Shown here piece by piece: positions 43,684 through 55,514 of a stretch of DNA of 64,000 bases. The translations under genes and the position numbers were made by a program. The notes under the pieces were generated by a model. The model did not search any database. It was given only the letters and a program-made list of their open reading frames with translations, and had not been told where the DNA came from. The DNA is from Mycobacterium spongiae (GTDB lineage Bacteria; Actinomycetota; Actinomycetes; Mycobacteriales; Mycobacteriaceae). Position 1 is the stretch's first letter. Each line of letters opens with the position of its first letter. The stretch is from contig NZ_CP046600.1 in assembly GCF_018278905.1 (NCBI RefSeq), forward strand, positions 5,517,158 to 5,581,157, written 5' to 3'.

Positions 43684-45135
43684 CTAAGGGTTCCCCGTTA
43701 CTTGGCGAGTTCGCCACCAGCTCAGCAGCTCTGCCGTCGCTTCCTCACGAGTCAGCGGCCCACGGTCCAACCGCAGTTCCTTCAGGTAGCGCCACGCCTC
43801 GCCTACCTGCGGGCCAGCCGGAATATCAAGCAACTGCATAATCTCGTTGCCGTCCAAATCGGGCCGCACCCTGTCCAGATCCTCTCGCGCGGCCAGTTCG
43901 GCGATGCGCTGTTCGAGGCGGTCATAACTAGCCTGCAACCGAGCGGCCCGGCGCTGGTTGCGGGTCGTACAGTCGGCGCGCACCAGCTTGTGCAGCCGCG
44001 GCAGCAGCGGCCCGGCGTCAGTGACGTAGCGCCGCACCGCGGAATCGGTCCACTTCCCGTCGCCGTAGCCGTGGAATCGCAAATGCAGGTACACCAGCTG
44101 AGAGACGTCGTCGACCATCTGCTTGGAGTACTTCAGGGCACGCATCCGTTTGCGGACCATCTTGGCTCCGACCACCTCGTGGTGATGAAAGCTCACGCCA
44201 CCGTTGGGCTCGTGCCGCCGCGTGGCGGGCTTACCGATGTCATGGAGCAGCGCAGCCCACCGCAACACCAGATCCGGGCCGGCGTCTTCGAGGCCTATGG
44301 CTTGGCGCAGCACGGTCAACGAGTGCTGATAGACGTCCTTGTGCTGGTGGTGTTCATCGATAGCCATCCGCATGCCACCGACCTCGGGCAGCACCACCTC
44401 CCCCATTCCGGCGTCCACCAGCAGGTCGATGCCGGCGACCGGGTCGTCGCCGAGAACCAGCTTGTCCAGCTCGGCGGCGACCCTTTCGGCACTGATGCGG
44501 GCCAGCTGCGGGGCCATTTCTTCGATCGCCTGGTGTACCCGCGGGGCGACGGCAAAGCCGAGCTGCGAAACGAAGCGAGCCGCCCGAAGCATCCGCAACG
44601 GATCATCTCCGAAAGACACCGATGGCGCCGCCGGAGTGTCCAGCATTCGCGCACTCAACGCCGCCAATCCACCGAGCGGATCAAGGAAATCACCCGGCCC
44701 CCTCGGCGTGATCGCTACGGCCATCGCGTTGACGGTGAAATCCCGGCGCACCAGATCGTCCTCGAGTCGGTGACCGAACCGCACCTCTGGGTTACGGGAT
44801 ACCTGGTCGTACGTGTCGGCGCGGAACGTGGTGATCTCTACGCGATAGTCCCCCTTGCCGACGCCAACGGTGCCGAAGTCGATGCCGGTATCCCATACTG
44901 AATCGGCCCAGGGACGCACGATTTTCTGAACCTGTTCAGGACGGGCGTCGGTGGTGAAGTCCAGGTCTGGACTCAGGCGGCCCAGCAGGGCGTCGCGCAC
45001 GGAACCACCAACGAGGTACAGCTCGTGGCCCGCGTCGGCGAACGCCGATCCGAGTTCGCCAAGCGCGGCGGCGTGCCGATGCAGGGCGACCGCGGCGGCG
45101 GTCAGCAGTTCGGCATCCTGGACGGTTTCTGGCAC
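43684..45135 (-). CDS. pcnA: CCA tRNA nucleotidyltransferase
   Basis: A 483-residue enzyme (480 in M. tuberculosis). The head domain carries LYLVGGSVRDALLGR and the metal-binding pair in DLDFTTD, then the RRDFTVNAMA motif. An HD domain follows (LLHDIGKPATRR). It adds or repairs the 3' CCA end of tRNAs in the cytosol; bacterial enzymes of this class can be CCA- or poly(A)-adding. It is divergent from mutT4 across a tandem-repeat region. Confidence 0.95.
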   Translation of the reverse strand: MPETVQDAELLTAAAVALHRHAAALGELGSAFADAGHELYLVGGSVRDALLGRLSPDLDFTTDARPEQVQKIVRPWADSVWDTGIDFGTVGVGKGDYRVEITTFRADTYDQVSRNPEVRFGHRLEDDLVRRDFTVNAMAVAITPRGPGDFLDPLGGLAALSARMLDTPAAPSVSFGDDPLRMLRAARFVSQLGFAVAPRVHQAIEEMAPQLARISAERVAAELDKLVLGDDPVAGIDLLVDAGMGEVVLPEVGGMRMAIDEHHQHKDVYQHSLTVLRQAIGLEDAGPDLVLRWAALLHDIGKPATRRHEPNGGVSFHHHEVVGAKMVRKRMRALKYSKQMVDDVSQLVYLHLRFHGYGDGKWTDSAVRRYVTDAGPLLPRLHKLVRADCTTRNQRRAARLQASYDRLEQRIAELAAREDLDRVRPDLDGNEIMQLLDIPAGPQVGEAWRYLKELRLDRGPLTREEATAELLSWWRTRQVTGNP

Positions 45136-45158
45136 GTTCGATCAGCCTAGTCGTGCGA

Positions 45159-45410
45159 CGATCCGGGCCGCTTGCGCCCGGCGAGGAGCCCGACAATCAG
45201 GCCTAAGTCGGGTCGGTCCGGCGACGATGCGGGCCGGCACGGGCCGCGCGAGCAGCCGGACAATCACACCCACGATCCGGGCCGCTTGCGCCCGGCGAGG
45301 AGCCCGACAATCAGGCCTAAGTCGGGTCGGTCCGGCGACGATGCGGGCCGGCACGGGCCGCGTGAGGAGCCGGACAATCACACCCACGATCCGGGCCGCT
45401 TGCTCCCAGG
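45159..45410. repeat. 114-bp tandem repeat, about 2.2 copies
   Basis: The unit beginning CGATCCGGGCCGCTTGCGCC recurs at 45159, 45273 and 45387 with only a few substitutions. Each unit contains two related halves (66 + 48 bp; the second starts CGATGCGGGCC), both ending near ACAATCA. The repeat fills most of the divergent pcnA-mutT4 spacer and resembles a mycobacterial minisatellite. Because 114 is a multiple of three, false reading frames run through it. Confidence 0.9.
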
Positions 45411-45563
45411 CACATGCCCGCCGATCGCGGCGAAACGGGTGCTCGCTGGTACCGTCGCAGCGGCGCCCAATCCGCAGCCGGCAACCGGACCATCAACTGG
45501 CGATGCAGGCCCGGACGGCGAGTACATCCAGTAGACGTGCTCGTGCCAGCTAATATCGCTTGG

Positions 45564-46304
45564 GTGTCGGACGGCGAACAAGCCAAACCACGCCGGCGCC
45601 GCGGGCGGCGCCGGCGTCGTGGCGCCGCGGCTTCCGCCGAGAAAGCCGTGAACGGCCACTTGGCCGGCGACACGACCGCGAACCCACCGAAGGCTAAGCC
45701 TTCCCGGTCGCCGCGACGAGCGACGGACCGGCTGCGAACCGTGCACGAGACATCCGCTGGCGGATTGGTCATCGACGGCATCGACGGGCCGCGGGACGCG
45801 CAGGTCGCGGCATTGATCGGTCGCGTCGACCGACGCGGACGGATGCTGTGGTCGCTGCCCAAGGGCCACATCGAGCTTGGCGAGACGGCCGAGCAGACTG
45901 CCATTCGAGAGGTTGCCGAGGAGACCGGTATTCGCGGCAGCGTGCTCGCCGCGCTGGGCCGTATCGACTACTGGTTCGTCACTGATGGCCGGCGCGTGCA
46001 CAAGACGGTGCACCACTATTTGATGCGATTTCTGGGCGGCGAGCTCTCCGATGACGATCTCGAAGTCGCCGAAGTAGCGTGGGTGCCCATTGAGGAGCTG
46101 CCGTCACGGTTGGCATACGCCGACGAACGTCGACTGGCTGAAGTTGCCGACGAACTGATCGACAAGCTGCAAAACGACGGCCCCGCGGCGCTGCCGCCAC
46201 TTCCGCCAAGTTCGCCTCGGCGCCGGCCGCAGACTCATTCCCATGCCCGACATGTCGACAAGCCCGGGCCGGGCCGGAAGAACGGTCACGGGCCGGGGCC
46301 GTGA
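45564..46304 (+). CDS. mutT4: MutT4, Nudix hydrolase
   Basis: A 246-residue protein. An Arg-rich N-terminal tail (about 55 residues: [13 protein letters not shown]) leads into a Nudix fold whose box has the expected spacing (G of KGHIELGE, then REVAEETG with the metal-binding Glu residues). It ends in a Pro/Arg/His-rich tail. MutT4 is one of several mycobacterial MutT homologues assigned to nucleotide-pool or RNA-cap-like cleansing; its exact substrate is uncertain. GTG 45564 gives the conserved start SDGEQAK; the frame is open for 50 more codons into the repeat region. The stop overlaps the next gene by four bases. Confidence 0.93.
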   Translation: MSDGEQAKPRRRRGRRRRRGAAASAEKAVNGHLAGDTTANPPKAKPSRSPRRATDRLRTVHETSAGGLVIDGIDGPRDAQVAALIGRVDRRGRMLWSLPKGHIELGETAEQTAIREVAEETGIRGSVLAALGRIDYWFVTDGRRVHKTVHHYLMRFLGGELSDDDLEVAEVAWVPIEELPSRLAYADERRLAEVADELIDKLQNDGPAALPPLPPSSPRRRPQTHSHARHVDKPGPGRKNGHGPGP

Positions 46305-48709
46305 CCGCGTTGCGTGTGCGGCGGACGGGGTTGGTGCGCTTCGCCGCAGGGATCGGCATCGTCGCTGCTTTGGTGATGGCGCTCACCGCACCCTTGGCCG
46401 CGCCACGCGCGATTGCAGGCGAGCCCGGCGGAACGCCCTTTGTTCAGGTGCGCATCGATCAGGTCACCCCGGACGTGGTCACCACCAGCAGCGACTCCGT
46501 CATCACCGTCAGCGGGATGGTGACAAATGTCGGTGACCGCCCCGTCCACGAAGTCATGGTCCGGCTCGAACACGCAGCGGCCATCGAATCCTCGGCCGCG
46601 CTGCGCACCTCGCTGGATGGCGACACCGACCAGTACCAGCCGGCCGCGGAGTTCCTCACCGTCGCCCCAGACCTGGATCGTGGGCAGCAAGTTGCCTTCA
46701 GTCTCTCCGCGCCGCTGCGCTCGTTCACTAAGCCCTCTTTGGCCGTCGACCGCCCCGGTATCTTCCCGGTCTTGGTCAACGTCAACGGGACTCCCGACTA
46801 CGGCGCACCCGCTCGGCTCGATGACGCTCGGTTTCTGCTGCCCGTGGTGGGCGTGCCACCAGACGAGGTCGACGACTTCGAGTCCGCAGTCGTCCCTGAA
46901 ACCAACAAACCCGTATGGATCACCATGCTTTGGCCGCTGGCCGACCGACCGCGGTTAGCGCCCGGGGTACCCGGCGGCACGATACCGGTTCGCCTGGTCG
47001 ACGACGACCTAGCGAACTCGCTAGCCACCGGCGGCAGACTGGACATCCTTCTTTCCGCCGCCGAGCTGGCCACAAGCCGGGAGGTCGACCCTGGCGGCAC
47101 TGTCAGCCAAGCGATGTGCCTGGCCGTCGATCCGGATCTCCTGGTCACCGTCAACGCGATGACCGGAGGTTACGTCGTATCCGACGGCCCCGCCGGCGCC
47201 GCGCAACTACCCGGCACCCCGACGCACCCGGGCACCGGCCAAGCCGCTGCGACCATGTGGCTAAACCGGCTACGAGCGCTGGCCCACCGCATGTGCGTGA
47301 CGCCGCTGCCTTATGCCCAGGCCGATCTGGAGGCATTACAACGCGTCAACGACCCAGGTCTGAGTTCGAGCGCAACCCACGGCACCGCGGACATCGTCGA
47401 CCGCATTTTGGACGTTGCCTCCGTTCGAGGTGCCACCTTGTTTCCCGACGGCCCGTTAACCAGCCGCGCGGTCAGCCTGCTGAGCGCAACCGAGGACACC
47501 GTCGCGATCGCCGCCGCCGACTTCGACTACCACGACGCGCGGATTTCTTCGGAGCCCGACGCCTCAGGGGTCGCAGATACGGCACCCCGGCGGTTGTCCC
47601 CACAGGTGGTAGCCGCGCCGTTCGAACCAGCAGTCGGTGCCGCATTGGCGGCAGCAGGAAACCGTCCGATCGTCCCCACCTATCTGGACTCAAAGTTGTC
47701 GGTTCCCATCGCACACGACTCTGCCACCGCGCGTCGCCAGGATGCCTTGGGGGCCATGCTCTGGCGCAGCCTGGAGCCAGACGCCGCGCCACGCACCCAG
47801 ATCCTGGCCCCGCCGGGTTCATGGGATCTGCAAAGCGACGACGCGCAGCTCATCCTGACCGCACTCGCCACCACCATCCGGTCCGGCTTGGCCATTCCCC
47901 GGCCGCTACCAGCGGTGATTGCGGATGCCGCGACCCGAAGCGAACCGGCGGAGCCACTGGGAGCCGACACCTCGACCCGCGGCCGTTTCGACGACGAGAT
48001 CACCGAAGAGATCGCCGGCCAAGTCGGGCGCCTCTGGGAACTCACCTCAGCGTTGACTACCGATGAACGCACCGGGTTAACCGGCGCACAGTACACCGCA
48101 CCGCTTCGCGAGGACATGTTGCGCGCATTGAGCCAATCGGTGCCGCCCGGTACCCGCAACGGGCTGGCCGAGCAGCGACTGACGGTCGTCGGTAAGACCA
48201 TCAACGACCTCTTCGGTGCGGTGACGATCGTCAACCCCGGCGGTTCCTACACCCTGGCCACCGAACACAGTCCCCTGCCGCTGGCGCTGCACAACGGTTT
48301 GGCCGTTCCGATAAGAGTCCGATTGCAGGTCGACGCCCCACCCGGGATGACGGTGACCGATGTCGGCTTGATCGTGCTGCCGCCGGGATACCTGCCACTA
48401 CGCGTGCCAATCGAGGTGAACTTCACCCAGCGAGTCGCCATCGACGTGTCGCTGCGAACCCCGGACGGCATGGAGCTGGGCGAGCCAGCACGGCTGTCGG
48501 TGCACTCGAACGCCTACGGCAAGGTGTTGTTCGCGATCACGCTGACCGCAGCGGCAGTGCTGGTGGCGCTGGCTGGGCGGCGGCTCTGGCACCGGTTCCG
48601 CGGCCAGCCCGATCGCGCGGACCTGGATCGCCCCGAGCCACCCCATACGAGCCGACACGCCCTACAGCGCCGCCGCGGTCAGCCTGATCGCGAAGAACAC
48701 CGCGTATGA
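46301..48709 (+). CDS. DUF6049-type exported/membrane protein (Rv3909-type)
   Basis: An 802-residue protein of the same length as Rv3909. It has an N-terminal signal or anchor (residues about 13-35, [20 protein letters not shown]), a long extracellular region of beta-rich domains ([20 protein letters not shown] is one recognisable segment), and a C-terminal membrane helix ([19 protein letters not shown]) with a basic cytosolic tail. The GTG start overlaps mutT4 by four bases and its stop overlaps mviN by four, so the three form one operon. It is conserved next to murJ in actinobacteria, suggesting a cell-wall role; function is not known. Confidence 0.88.
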   Translation: MTALRVRRTGLVRFAAGIGIVAALVMALTAPLAAPRAIAGEPGGTPFVQVRIDQVTPDVVTTSSDSVITVSGMVTNVGDRPVHEVMVRLEHAAAIESSAALRTSLDGDTDQYQPAAEFLTVAPDLDRGQQVAFSLSAPLRSFTKPSLAVDRPGIFPVLVNVNGTPDYGAPARLDDARFLLPVVGVPPDEVDDFESAVVPETNKPVWITMLWPLADRPRLAPGVPGGTIPVRLVDDDLANSLATGGRLDILLSAAELATSREVDPGGTVSQAMCLAVDPDLLVTVNAMTGGYVVSDGPAGAAQLPGTPTHPGTGQAAATMWLNRLRALAHRMCVTPLPYAQADLEALQRVNDPGLSSSATHGTADIVDRILDVASVRGATLFPDGPLTSRAVSLLSATEDTVAIAAADFDYHDARISSEPDASGVADTAPRRLSPQVVAAPFEPAVGAALAAAGNRPIVPTYLDSKLSVPIAHDSATARRQDALGAMLWRSLEPDAAPRTQILAPPGSWDLQSDDAQLILTALATTIRSGLAIPRPLPAVIADAATRSEPAEPLGADTSTRGRFDDEITEEIAGQVGRLWELTSALTTDERTGLTGAQYTAPLREDMLRALSQSVPPGTRNGLAEQRLTVVGKTINDLFGAVTIVNPGGSYTLATEHSPLPLALHNGLAVPIRVRLQVDAPPGMTVTDVGLIVLPPGYLPLRVPIEVNFTQRVAIDVSLRTPDGMELGEPARLSVHSNAYGKVLFAITLTAAAVLVALAGRRLWHRFRGQPDRADLDRPEPPHTSRHALQRRRGQPDREEHRV

Positions 48710-51700
48710 AGCCGGCTCCGCGCCGCATCCCGGCGCCATCCCAGCGACAGCCACAACCACAACCACAACCGTCCCAGCCGCCGAGCCCCCCGCGCGCGCC
48801 GGGCCAGCAGCTACCGCGACAGGTGCCGCCCCAGCGCGCACCGACAAGCCCGTCTCGAGGTCGCCTGTCGCACCGCACGTCGTCCCGAGCGCCGGAGCTC
48901 TCCGACGCCGCGCTGGTATCGCGGTCATGGGCCATGGCATTCGCAACGTTGATCAGCCGGATCACTGGCTTTGCCCGGATTGTGCTGCTGGCCGCCATCC
49001 TGGGTGCTGCCCTGGCCAGCTCCTTCACCGTGGCCAATCAGCTGCCCAACTTGGTCGCTGCGCTCGTCTTGGAGGCGACCTTCACGGCGATCTTCGTGCC
49101 GGTCCTGGCACGCGCGGAACAAGACGATCCAGACGGCGGCGCGGCGTTCGTGCGTCGGTTGGTCACGCTGGCGACGGCGCTACTACTGACGGCTACGGCG
49201 CTGTCAGTGCTCGCCGCGCCGCTACTGGTACGCCTGATGCTAGGCCGTACTCCTCAGGTCAACGAACCGCTGACCATCGCATTCGCCTATCTGCTGCTTC
49301 CTCAGGTGCTGGCCTACGGCCTGTCGTCGGTGTTCATGGCAATCCTGAACACCCGCAACATATTCGGGCCACCGGCATGGGCACCGGTGGTGAACAACGT
49401 CGTCGCGATCGCCACATTGGCGGTGTATCTCGCCGTCCCCGGCGAACTTTCGGTCGATCCAGTTCGCATGGGTAACGCCAAGTTACTGGTGCTCGGGATC
49501 GGCACCACCGCGGGCGTCTTCGCGCAGACGGCGGTGCTGCTGGTGGCCATTGGGCGCCAGCGCATCAGCCTACGCCCCCTCTGGGGAATTGATGAGCGGC
49601 TCAAACGTTTTGGCGCGATGGCCGCCGCCATGGTGCTCTACGTGCTGATCAGTCAGCTCGGGCTCGTGGTCGGCAATCAAATCGCCAGCACCGCGGCGGC
49701 GTCGGGCCCCGCGATCTACACCTACACGTGGCTGGTCCTCATGCTGCCGTTCGGCATAATCGGCGTGACGGTGCTGACCGTGGTGATGCCTCGGCTGAGC
49801 CGAAACGCCGCCGCCGACGACACCCCGGCTGTCCTCGCTGATCTGTCGCTGGCGACGCGACTGACCATGATCACGCTGATCCCCACGGTCGCGTTCATGA
49901 CCGTCGCAGGCCCAGCAATTGGCAGCGCACTGTTCGCTTACGGCAATTTCGGCGATGTCGACGCGGGATACTTGGGCGCGGCGATCGCGTTGTCGGCGTT
50001 CACGTTGATCCCCTACGCGGTGGTACTCCTGCAGCTCCGCGTGTTCTACGCGCGCGAGCAACCGTGGACGCCGATCGCAATCATTCTGGTTATTACCAGC
50101 GTCAAGATCATCGCGTCGCTGCTAGCGCCCCATGTCACTAGTGATCGCGAACTGGTAGCCGGCTATCTCGGGCTCGCCAATGGGCTCGGATTTCTCTCCG
50201 GCGCGCTCGTCGGCTATTACTTGCTGCGCCGCACCCTGCGGCCCGACGGCGGCCAGCTCGTCGGTGTCCGTGAAGTGCGAACCATCCTGGTGACGATCGC
50301 CGCGTCGTTGCTCGCCGGGTTGCTGGCCCACGTCGTCGATCAGCTGCTGGGACCCAGCCAGTTGACGACCCACGGCGGCGGCGCCGGCTCGCTGCTCCGG
50401 CTGCTGCTGCTCGCGATGATCATGCTGCCCGTCCTGGCCGCAGTCATGATCCGAGCGCAGGTTCCTGAAGCACTAGCGGCGCGAGACGCCATCCGATCCC
50501 GGAACCGGGGCTGGATGAGAGGGCGATCCGGATCCGCGGGACCTCGCAAGACAACTGCGCAAGATCAATCGTCTCGTGGTAGCCCGGTCACGTACGCTGA
50601 GCGGAGGAAATCAGCCCCGCCGGCAGGACAAGTGGTGCAAGAGCCGGTCGGGCGCAGGCCTCCGGAGCACCCTCCGGAGCACTTAGCCAGAGCCGCGACA
50701 TCGAAAGGACCGGAGGTGACCGACCGTCCATCGGACAGCGCCTCGTCTAGTTCTGCGTCGGGCGCCGAATTACCGCGGCCGGGTGGTGGCGATTTTCCGC
50801 CCGATATTTCGGCGGGCCGTGCACCTGTCCCCGGTCCGACACACCCGCCCGACCAGCCGAACGGTGACTTCTCAGTCCCCCACGAACGCGACCCCGACCC
50901 GTCGATGCCCCCCGACGACGTCCACCTTGTTCCCGGCGCCCGCATCGCCAATGGTCGCTACCGTCTGCTGATCTCCCACGGGGGTGCCCCGCCGTTGCAG
51001 TTCTGGCAGGCGCTGGACACGGCACTGGACCGGCAGGTAGCGCTGACCTTCGTAGACCCCCATGGCGTGCTACCCGATGATGTGCTTCAGGAGATACTGT
51101 CGCGCACTTTGCGGCTCAGCCGGATCAACAATCCGGGGATCGCCCGCGTGCTCGATGTGCTGCACACCGCAGGCGGCGGGCTGGTTGTCGCGGAATGGAT
51201 CCGCGGCGGTTCCCTGCAGGAAGTTGCCGAGACCTCGCCGTCGCCCGTCGGTGCTGTCCGGGCGATGCAGTCGCTGGCTGCAGCGGCTCACGCCGCCCAC
51301 CGAGCCGGCGTCGCTCTTTCTATCGACAATCCCGGCCGGGTGCGGGTCAGTATCGACGGCGAGGTCGTTCTCGCCTACCCGGCGACCATGCCCGAGGCGA
51401 ATCCCCAGGATGATATCCGCGGGATCGGCGCCTCGCTGTACGCGTTGCTCGTCAACCGGTGGCCGCTACCGGAGTCGAACACCGGCAGCGGATTGGCACC
51501 AGCGCAGCGAGATGCCGCCGGCCAGCCGATCGAGCCCACTGTGGTCGACCATGACATCCCCTTCCAGATCTCCGCGGTCGCGGTGCGGTCAGTTCAAGAG
51601 GACGGCGGAATACGCAGTGCATCAACCCTTTTGAACCTGCTACAACAGGCGACCGCGGTGGCCGACCACACCGAGGTGCTCGGTCCCATCGAAGAGCCCC

Positions 51701-52389
51701 CGCGACCTGCCAGCACCCGACGTCCAGCCACCCGCGACGAGGAGACCTACCAGCGCCGTCGGCGCAATTTGATAATCGGCATCAGCGCCGGCGCTGCCAT
51801 CCTGCTGGTGGCCCTGCTGGTATTTGCTGCGGTGCTCAACCGGATTTTCGGCGATGTCGGCAGCGGGCTCAACGGGGAAGAGCTCGGCCTCAACGCGCCG
51901 ACCTCGTCGACAACGCCGGACACTCCGGTGGCGGCCGGCAGTATCGTCACACCCACTAAGGCCACCGTGTTCTCCCCCGACGGCGGGCCCGACAACCCTG
52001 GCGACGCCGATTTGGCGATCGACGGTGATCCGGCAACCTCCTGGCAAACCGATATCTATACCGACCCGGTGCCGTTCCCCAGCTTCAAGAACGGGGTGGG
52101 TTTGATGTTGCAGCTGCCCCAGCCGACCGTCGTCGGCGCCGTCACCATCGATGTGTCCAGCACCGGCACCAAGGTGGAGATTCGCTCCTCCAGGACGCCG
52201 ACACCGGCGACGCTCGAGGACACCACCGTGCTGACGTCGGCCACCGCCCTCAAGCCTGGTGACAACACCATTCAGGTCAAGGCCGCCCCACCGACCTCGA
52301 ATTTGCTGGTGTGGATTTCCACGCTGGGGACCGTGGATGACGACAGTCGCGCGGCCATTTCGGAGATCACCATTCGGGCCGCTTCCTGA
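48706..52389 (+). CDS. mviN: MviN/MurJ lipid II flippase with pseudokinase and extracellular domains
   Basis: A 1227-residue protein (about 1184 in M. tuberculosis). Residues 1-65 are a Pro/Gln-rich tail. Residues about 70-600 are the MurJ/MviN core with 14 membrane helices (ALVSRSWAMAFATLISRITG begins it). After a Pro-rich linker, residues about 745-970 form a protein-kinase-like domain that lacks the Gly-rich loop and catalytic Lys/Asp motifs, a pseudokinase. A membrane helix at about 1020-1045 and an extracellular beta-sandwich (about 1085-1227) follow. MurJ flips lipid II across the membrane; in M. tuberculosis PknB phosphorylation of this pseudokinase recruits FhaA. Confidence 0.95.
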   Translation: MKPAPRRIPAPSQRQPQPQPQPSQPPSPPRAPGQQLPRQVPPQRAPTSPSRGRLSHRTSSRAPELSDAALVSRSWAMAFATLISRITGFARIVLLAAILGAALASSFTVANQLPNLVAALVLEATFTAIFVPVLARAEQDDPDGGAAFVRRLVTLATALLLTATALSVLAAPLLVRLMLGRTPQVNEPLTIAFAYLLLPQVLAYGLSSVFMAILNTRNIFGPPAWAPVVNNVVAIATLAVYLAVPGELSVDPVRMGNAKLLVLGIGTTAGVFAQTAVLLVAIGRQRISLRPLWGIDERLKRFGAMAAAMVLYVLISQLGLVVGNQIASTAAASGPAIYTYTWLVLMLPFGIIGVTVLTVVMPRLSRNAAADDTPAVLADLSLATRLTMITLIPTVAFMTVAGPAIGSALFAYGNFGDVDAGYLGAAIALSAFTLIPYAVVLLQLRVFYAREQPWTPIAIILVITSVKIIASLLAPHVTSDRELVAGYLGLANGLGFLSGALVGYYLLRRTLRPDGGQLVGVREVRTILVTIAASLLAGLLAHVVDQLLGPSQLTTHGGGAGSLLRLLLLAMIMLPVLAAVMIRAQVPEALAARDAIRSRNRGWMRGRSGSAGPRKTTAQDQSSRGSPVTYAERRKSAPPAGQVVQEPVGRRPPEHPPEHLARAATSKGPEVTDRPSDSASSSSASGAELPRPGGGDFPPDISAGRAPVPGPTHPPDQPNGDFSVPHERDPDPSMPPDDVHLVPGARIANGRYRLLISHGGAPPLQFWQALDTALDRQVALTFVDPHGVLPDDVLQEILSRTLRLSRINNPGIARVLDVLHTAGGGLVVAEWIRGGSLQEVAETSPSPVGAVRAMQSLAAAAHAAHRAGVALSIDNPGRVRVSIDGEVVLAYPATMPEANPQDDIRGIGASLYALLVNRWPLPESNTGSGLAPAQRDAAGQPIEPTVVDHDIPFQISAVAVRSVQEDGGIRSASTLLNLLQQATAVADHTEVLGPIEEPPRPASTRRPATRDEETYQRRRRNLIIGISAGAAILLVALLVFAAVLNRIFGDVGSGLNGEELGLNAPTSSTTPDTPVAAGSIVTPTKATVFSPDGGPDNPGDADLAIDGDPATSWQTDIYTDPVPFPSFKNGVGLMLQLPQPTVVGAVTIDVSSTGTKVEIRSSRTPTPATLEDTTVLTSATALKPGDNTIQVKAAPPTSNLLVWISTLGTVDDDSRAAISEITIRAAS

Positions 52390-52457
52390 ACCGAAGCGCT
52401 AACAGCCCCCGCGCCGGGTGAAGTGCTGCGCGACAACCAATTCGTTACTGTCCGGCC

Positions 52458-53021
52458 GTGGGATTCGGGGGCCGCAAAGAGCGCAGTGACGCTGAGCTCC
52501 TCGCCGCCCACGTGGCCGGTGAGCGCTATGCCTTCGAGGAGCTGTTCCGTCGCCATCACCGCCAGCTCCACCGACTGGCTCGGCTCACCAGCCGAACACC
52601 CGAGGATGCCGACGACGCGCTTCAAGAGGCCATGCTGTCGGCGCACCGGAACGCTGGATCCTTCCGCTACGACGCAGCTGTCAGCAGTTGGCTGCACCGA
52701 ATCGTGGTCAACGCCTGCCTCGACCGAGTGCGTCGCACCAAAGCGCAGCCCACCGCCCCGCTCGCGGATGTCTATCCGGTCCCTGATCGGACGGCTCAGG
52801 TCGAAACGGCGATCGTTGTCCATCGGGCACTCATGCGGCTGCCGGTCGAGCAACGCGCTGCCGTCGTCGCCGTCGACATGCAGGGCTATTCGATTGCCGA
52901 CACCGCCCACATGCTCGGGGTGGCCGAGGGAACCGTCAAGAGCAGATGCGCCCGCGCCCGGGCGCGCCTTGCCCGGCTGCTCGGCTACCTCAATGCCACA
53001 CCCGACCTGGCTGCACGCTGA
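52458..53021 (+). CDS. sigM: SigM, ECF sigma factor
   Basis: A 187-residue sigma-70 family protein of the ECF group. Region 2 is in FEELFRRHHRQLHRLARLTS, then DADDALQEAMLSAHRNAG and WLHRIVVNACLDRVRR. Region 4 is in LPVEQRAAVVAVDMQGYS, then IADTAHMLGVAEGTVKSRCA. GTG 52458 (VGFGGRKER) is chosen because no in-frame start exists close upstream. The gene after it encodes a membrane anti-sigma factor, the usual ECF arrangement. In M. tuberculosis SigM controls a small regulon that includes ESX-4-linked esx genes. Confidence 0.93.
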   Translation: MGFGGRKERSDAELLAAHVAGERYAFEELFRRHHRQLHRLARLTSRTPEDADDALQEAMLSAHRNAGSFRYDAAVSSWLHRIVVNACLDRVRRTKAQPTAPLADVYPVPDRTAQVETAIVVHRALMRLPVEQRAAVVAVDMQGYSIADTAHMLGVAEGTVKSRCARARARLARLLGYLNATPDLAAR

Positions 53022-53082
53022 GACGACCGGTTTCGCCCGTCGTAGCCGCATTCCGGGTAGCTCCCGTAGCACACTGGTCCCG

Positions 53083-53853
53083 ATGAGTGCAGCCGACGAC
53101 GATCCGGCGGGGCGCGGTGCCTCCGGCGCGGACCCGCCGCTGACCGTGGAGCTCCTCGCTGACTTACAGGCCGGCCTGTTGGACGAGGAAACCGCCGCTC
53201 GCGTTCGCAGCCGAGTCCGATCCGATCCGCAGGCACAACGAATCCTCGACGCGTTGAATCAGGCGCGCAGCGATGTCGCCGCCGTCGCCGACCCCACGAA
53301 TGCGCCGCCGGCACCCGAAACCGTCGTCTCCAGGATTTCGGAGGCGCTGCGGTCGGAGAGTTCACGCCGGACACGTGGACCCGCTCACGCCGCCCGTCCG
53401 CACACCAGGCCCGCCAGGCTACTCGCTGCTCTAGCCGGATTGTGCGCGGTCGCTGTCGCGATCGGCCTCGGTACCGCAGCCTTGGTCAAAGCACCAGGTC
53501 CAACTCCACGCAGAGCGCCCACCGCGCAGCACATCACGGTATCGACCCCGGTCCCGGCAATACCGCTATCGCAGCCAGAGATCCTTGAGCTGCTGCGGCG
53601 CCCCGCGAACTACGACTCGTCAGGAAGCACATTGGGCGACCCGTCGCGCCGTGCATCGTGCTTGAGCGGCTTGGGTTACCCGGCGTCCACCCAAGTCCTG
53701 GGCGCGCAGCCGATCGAAATCAATGGCCGTCCGATGATGCTTCTGGTGGTGCCCGCAGACGCCCCCGACCAGCTGGTCGGGCTTGCGGTGGCGCTGAACT
53801 GCAGCGCTGCCGATACTGGGCTGTTGGCCAGCACTGTTGTCCCCCGCGCCTGA
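53083..53853 (+). CDS. rsmA: Anti-sigma-M factor (membrane)
   Basis: A 256-residue protein from ATG 53083 (the same frame runs open from 52423 through sigM, but that part is a shadow). The cytosolic N-terminus has ELLADLQAGLLDEETAARVR, an anti-sigma-type helix. One membrane helix lies at residues about 112-133 (LLAALAGLCAVAVAIGLGT), followed by an extracytoplasmic domain with two Cys (SCLSGLGYPA; LNCSAA). It should hold SigM inactive at the membrane. It starts 61 bp after sigM, and trxB2-trxC follow, linking this locus to thiol redox. Confidence 0.9.
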   Translation: MSAADDDPAGRGASGADPPLTVELLADLQAGLLDEETAARVRSRVRSDPQAQRILDALNQARSDVAAVADPTNAPPAPETVVSRISEALRSESSRRTRGPAHAARPHTRPARLLAALAGLCAVAVAIGLGTAALVKAPGPTPRRAPTAQHITVSTPVPAIPLSQPEILELLRRPANYDSSGSTLGDPSRRASCLSGLGYPASTQVLGAQPIEINGRPMMLLVVPADAPDQLVGLAVALNCSAADTGLLASTVVPRA

Positions 53854-53939
53854 CTGGTTTGGTGTCGCGGCTCGGTTGCGGGAACAGCAGTGTCTACGCT
53901 GGCGTTCGTAGTCATTGGGAGACCTGCATTCGCACCTGA

Positions 53940-55327
<1,388 letters not shown>

Positions 55328-55404
55328 TAGATGGTGGCGATCCGCCGCAGCCGGTGACACCGGCCTTGCGATCGCCAGGAGGCCCTACTAATTGGCAGGA
55401 TAGA

Positions 55405-55428
55405 GCCCCACAACTGGCCTGGGGTTTT
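55405..55428 (+). terminator. Short hairpin with T-tract after trxC
   Basis: GCCCCA (55405-55410) pairs with TGGGG (55420-55424), followed by TTTT (55425-55428), about 80 bp after the trxC stop. It resembles a small intrinsic terminator separating trxB2-trxC from cwlM. Confidence 0.5.
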
Positions 55429-55514
55429 CATGATATCGGCCGGGATCTGCGACAATACCGGGTGAACTGTCCTATATTTATCCACGCTGTCAATTATCCC
55501 GGAGGGCCCTTGGT

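Noticed and set aside
52423..53082. Upstream extension of the anti-sigma frame through sigM
   Set aside because: The frame overlaps sigM in another register; SigM regions 2 and 4 are clear in the sigM frame and the anti-sigma family starts at 53083.
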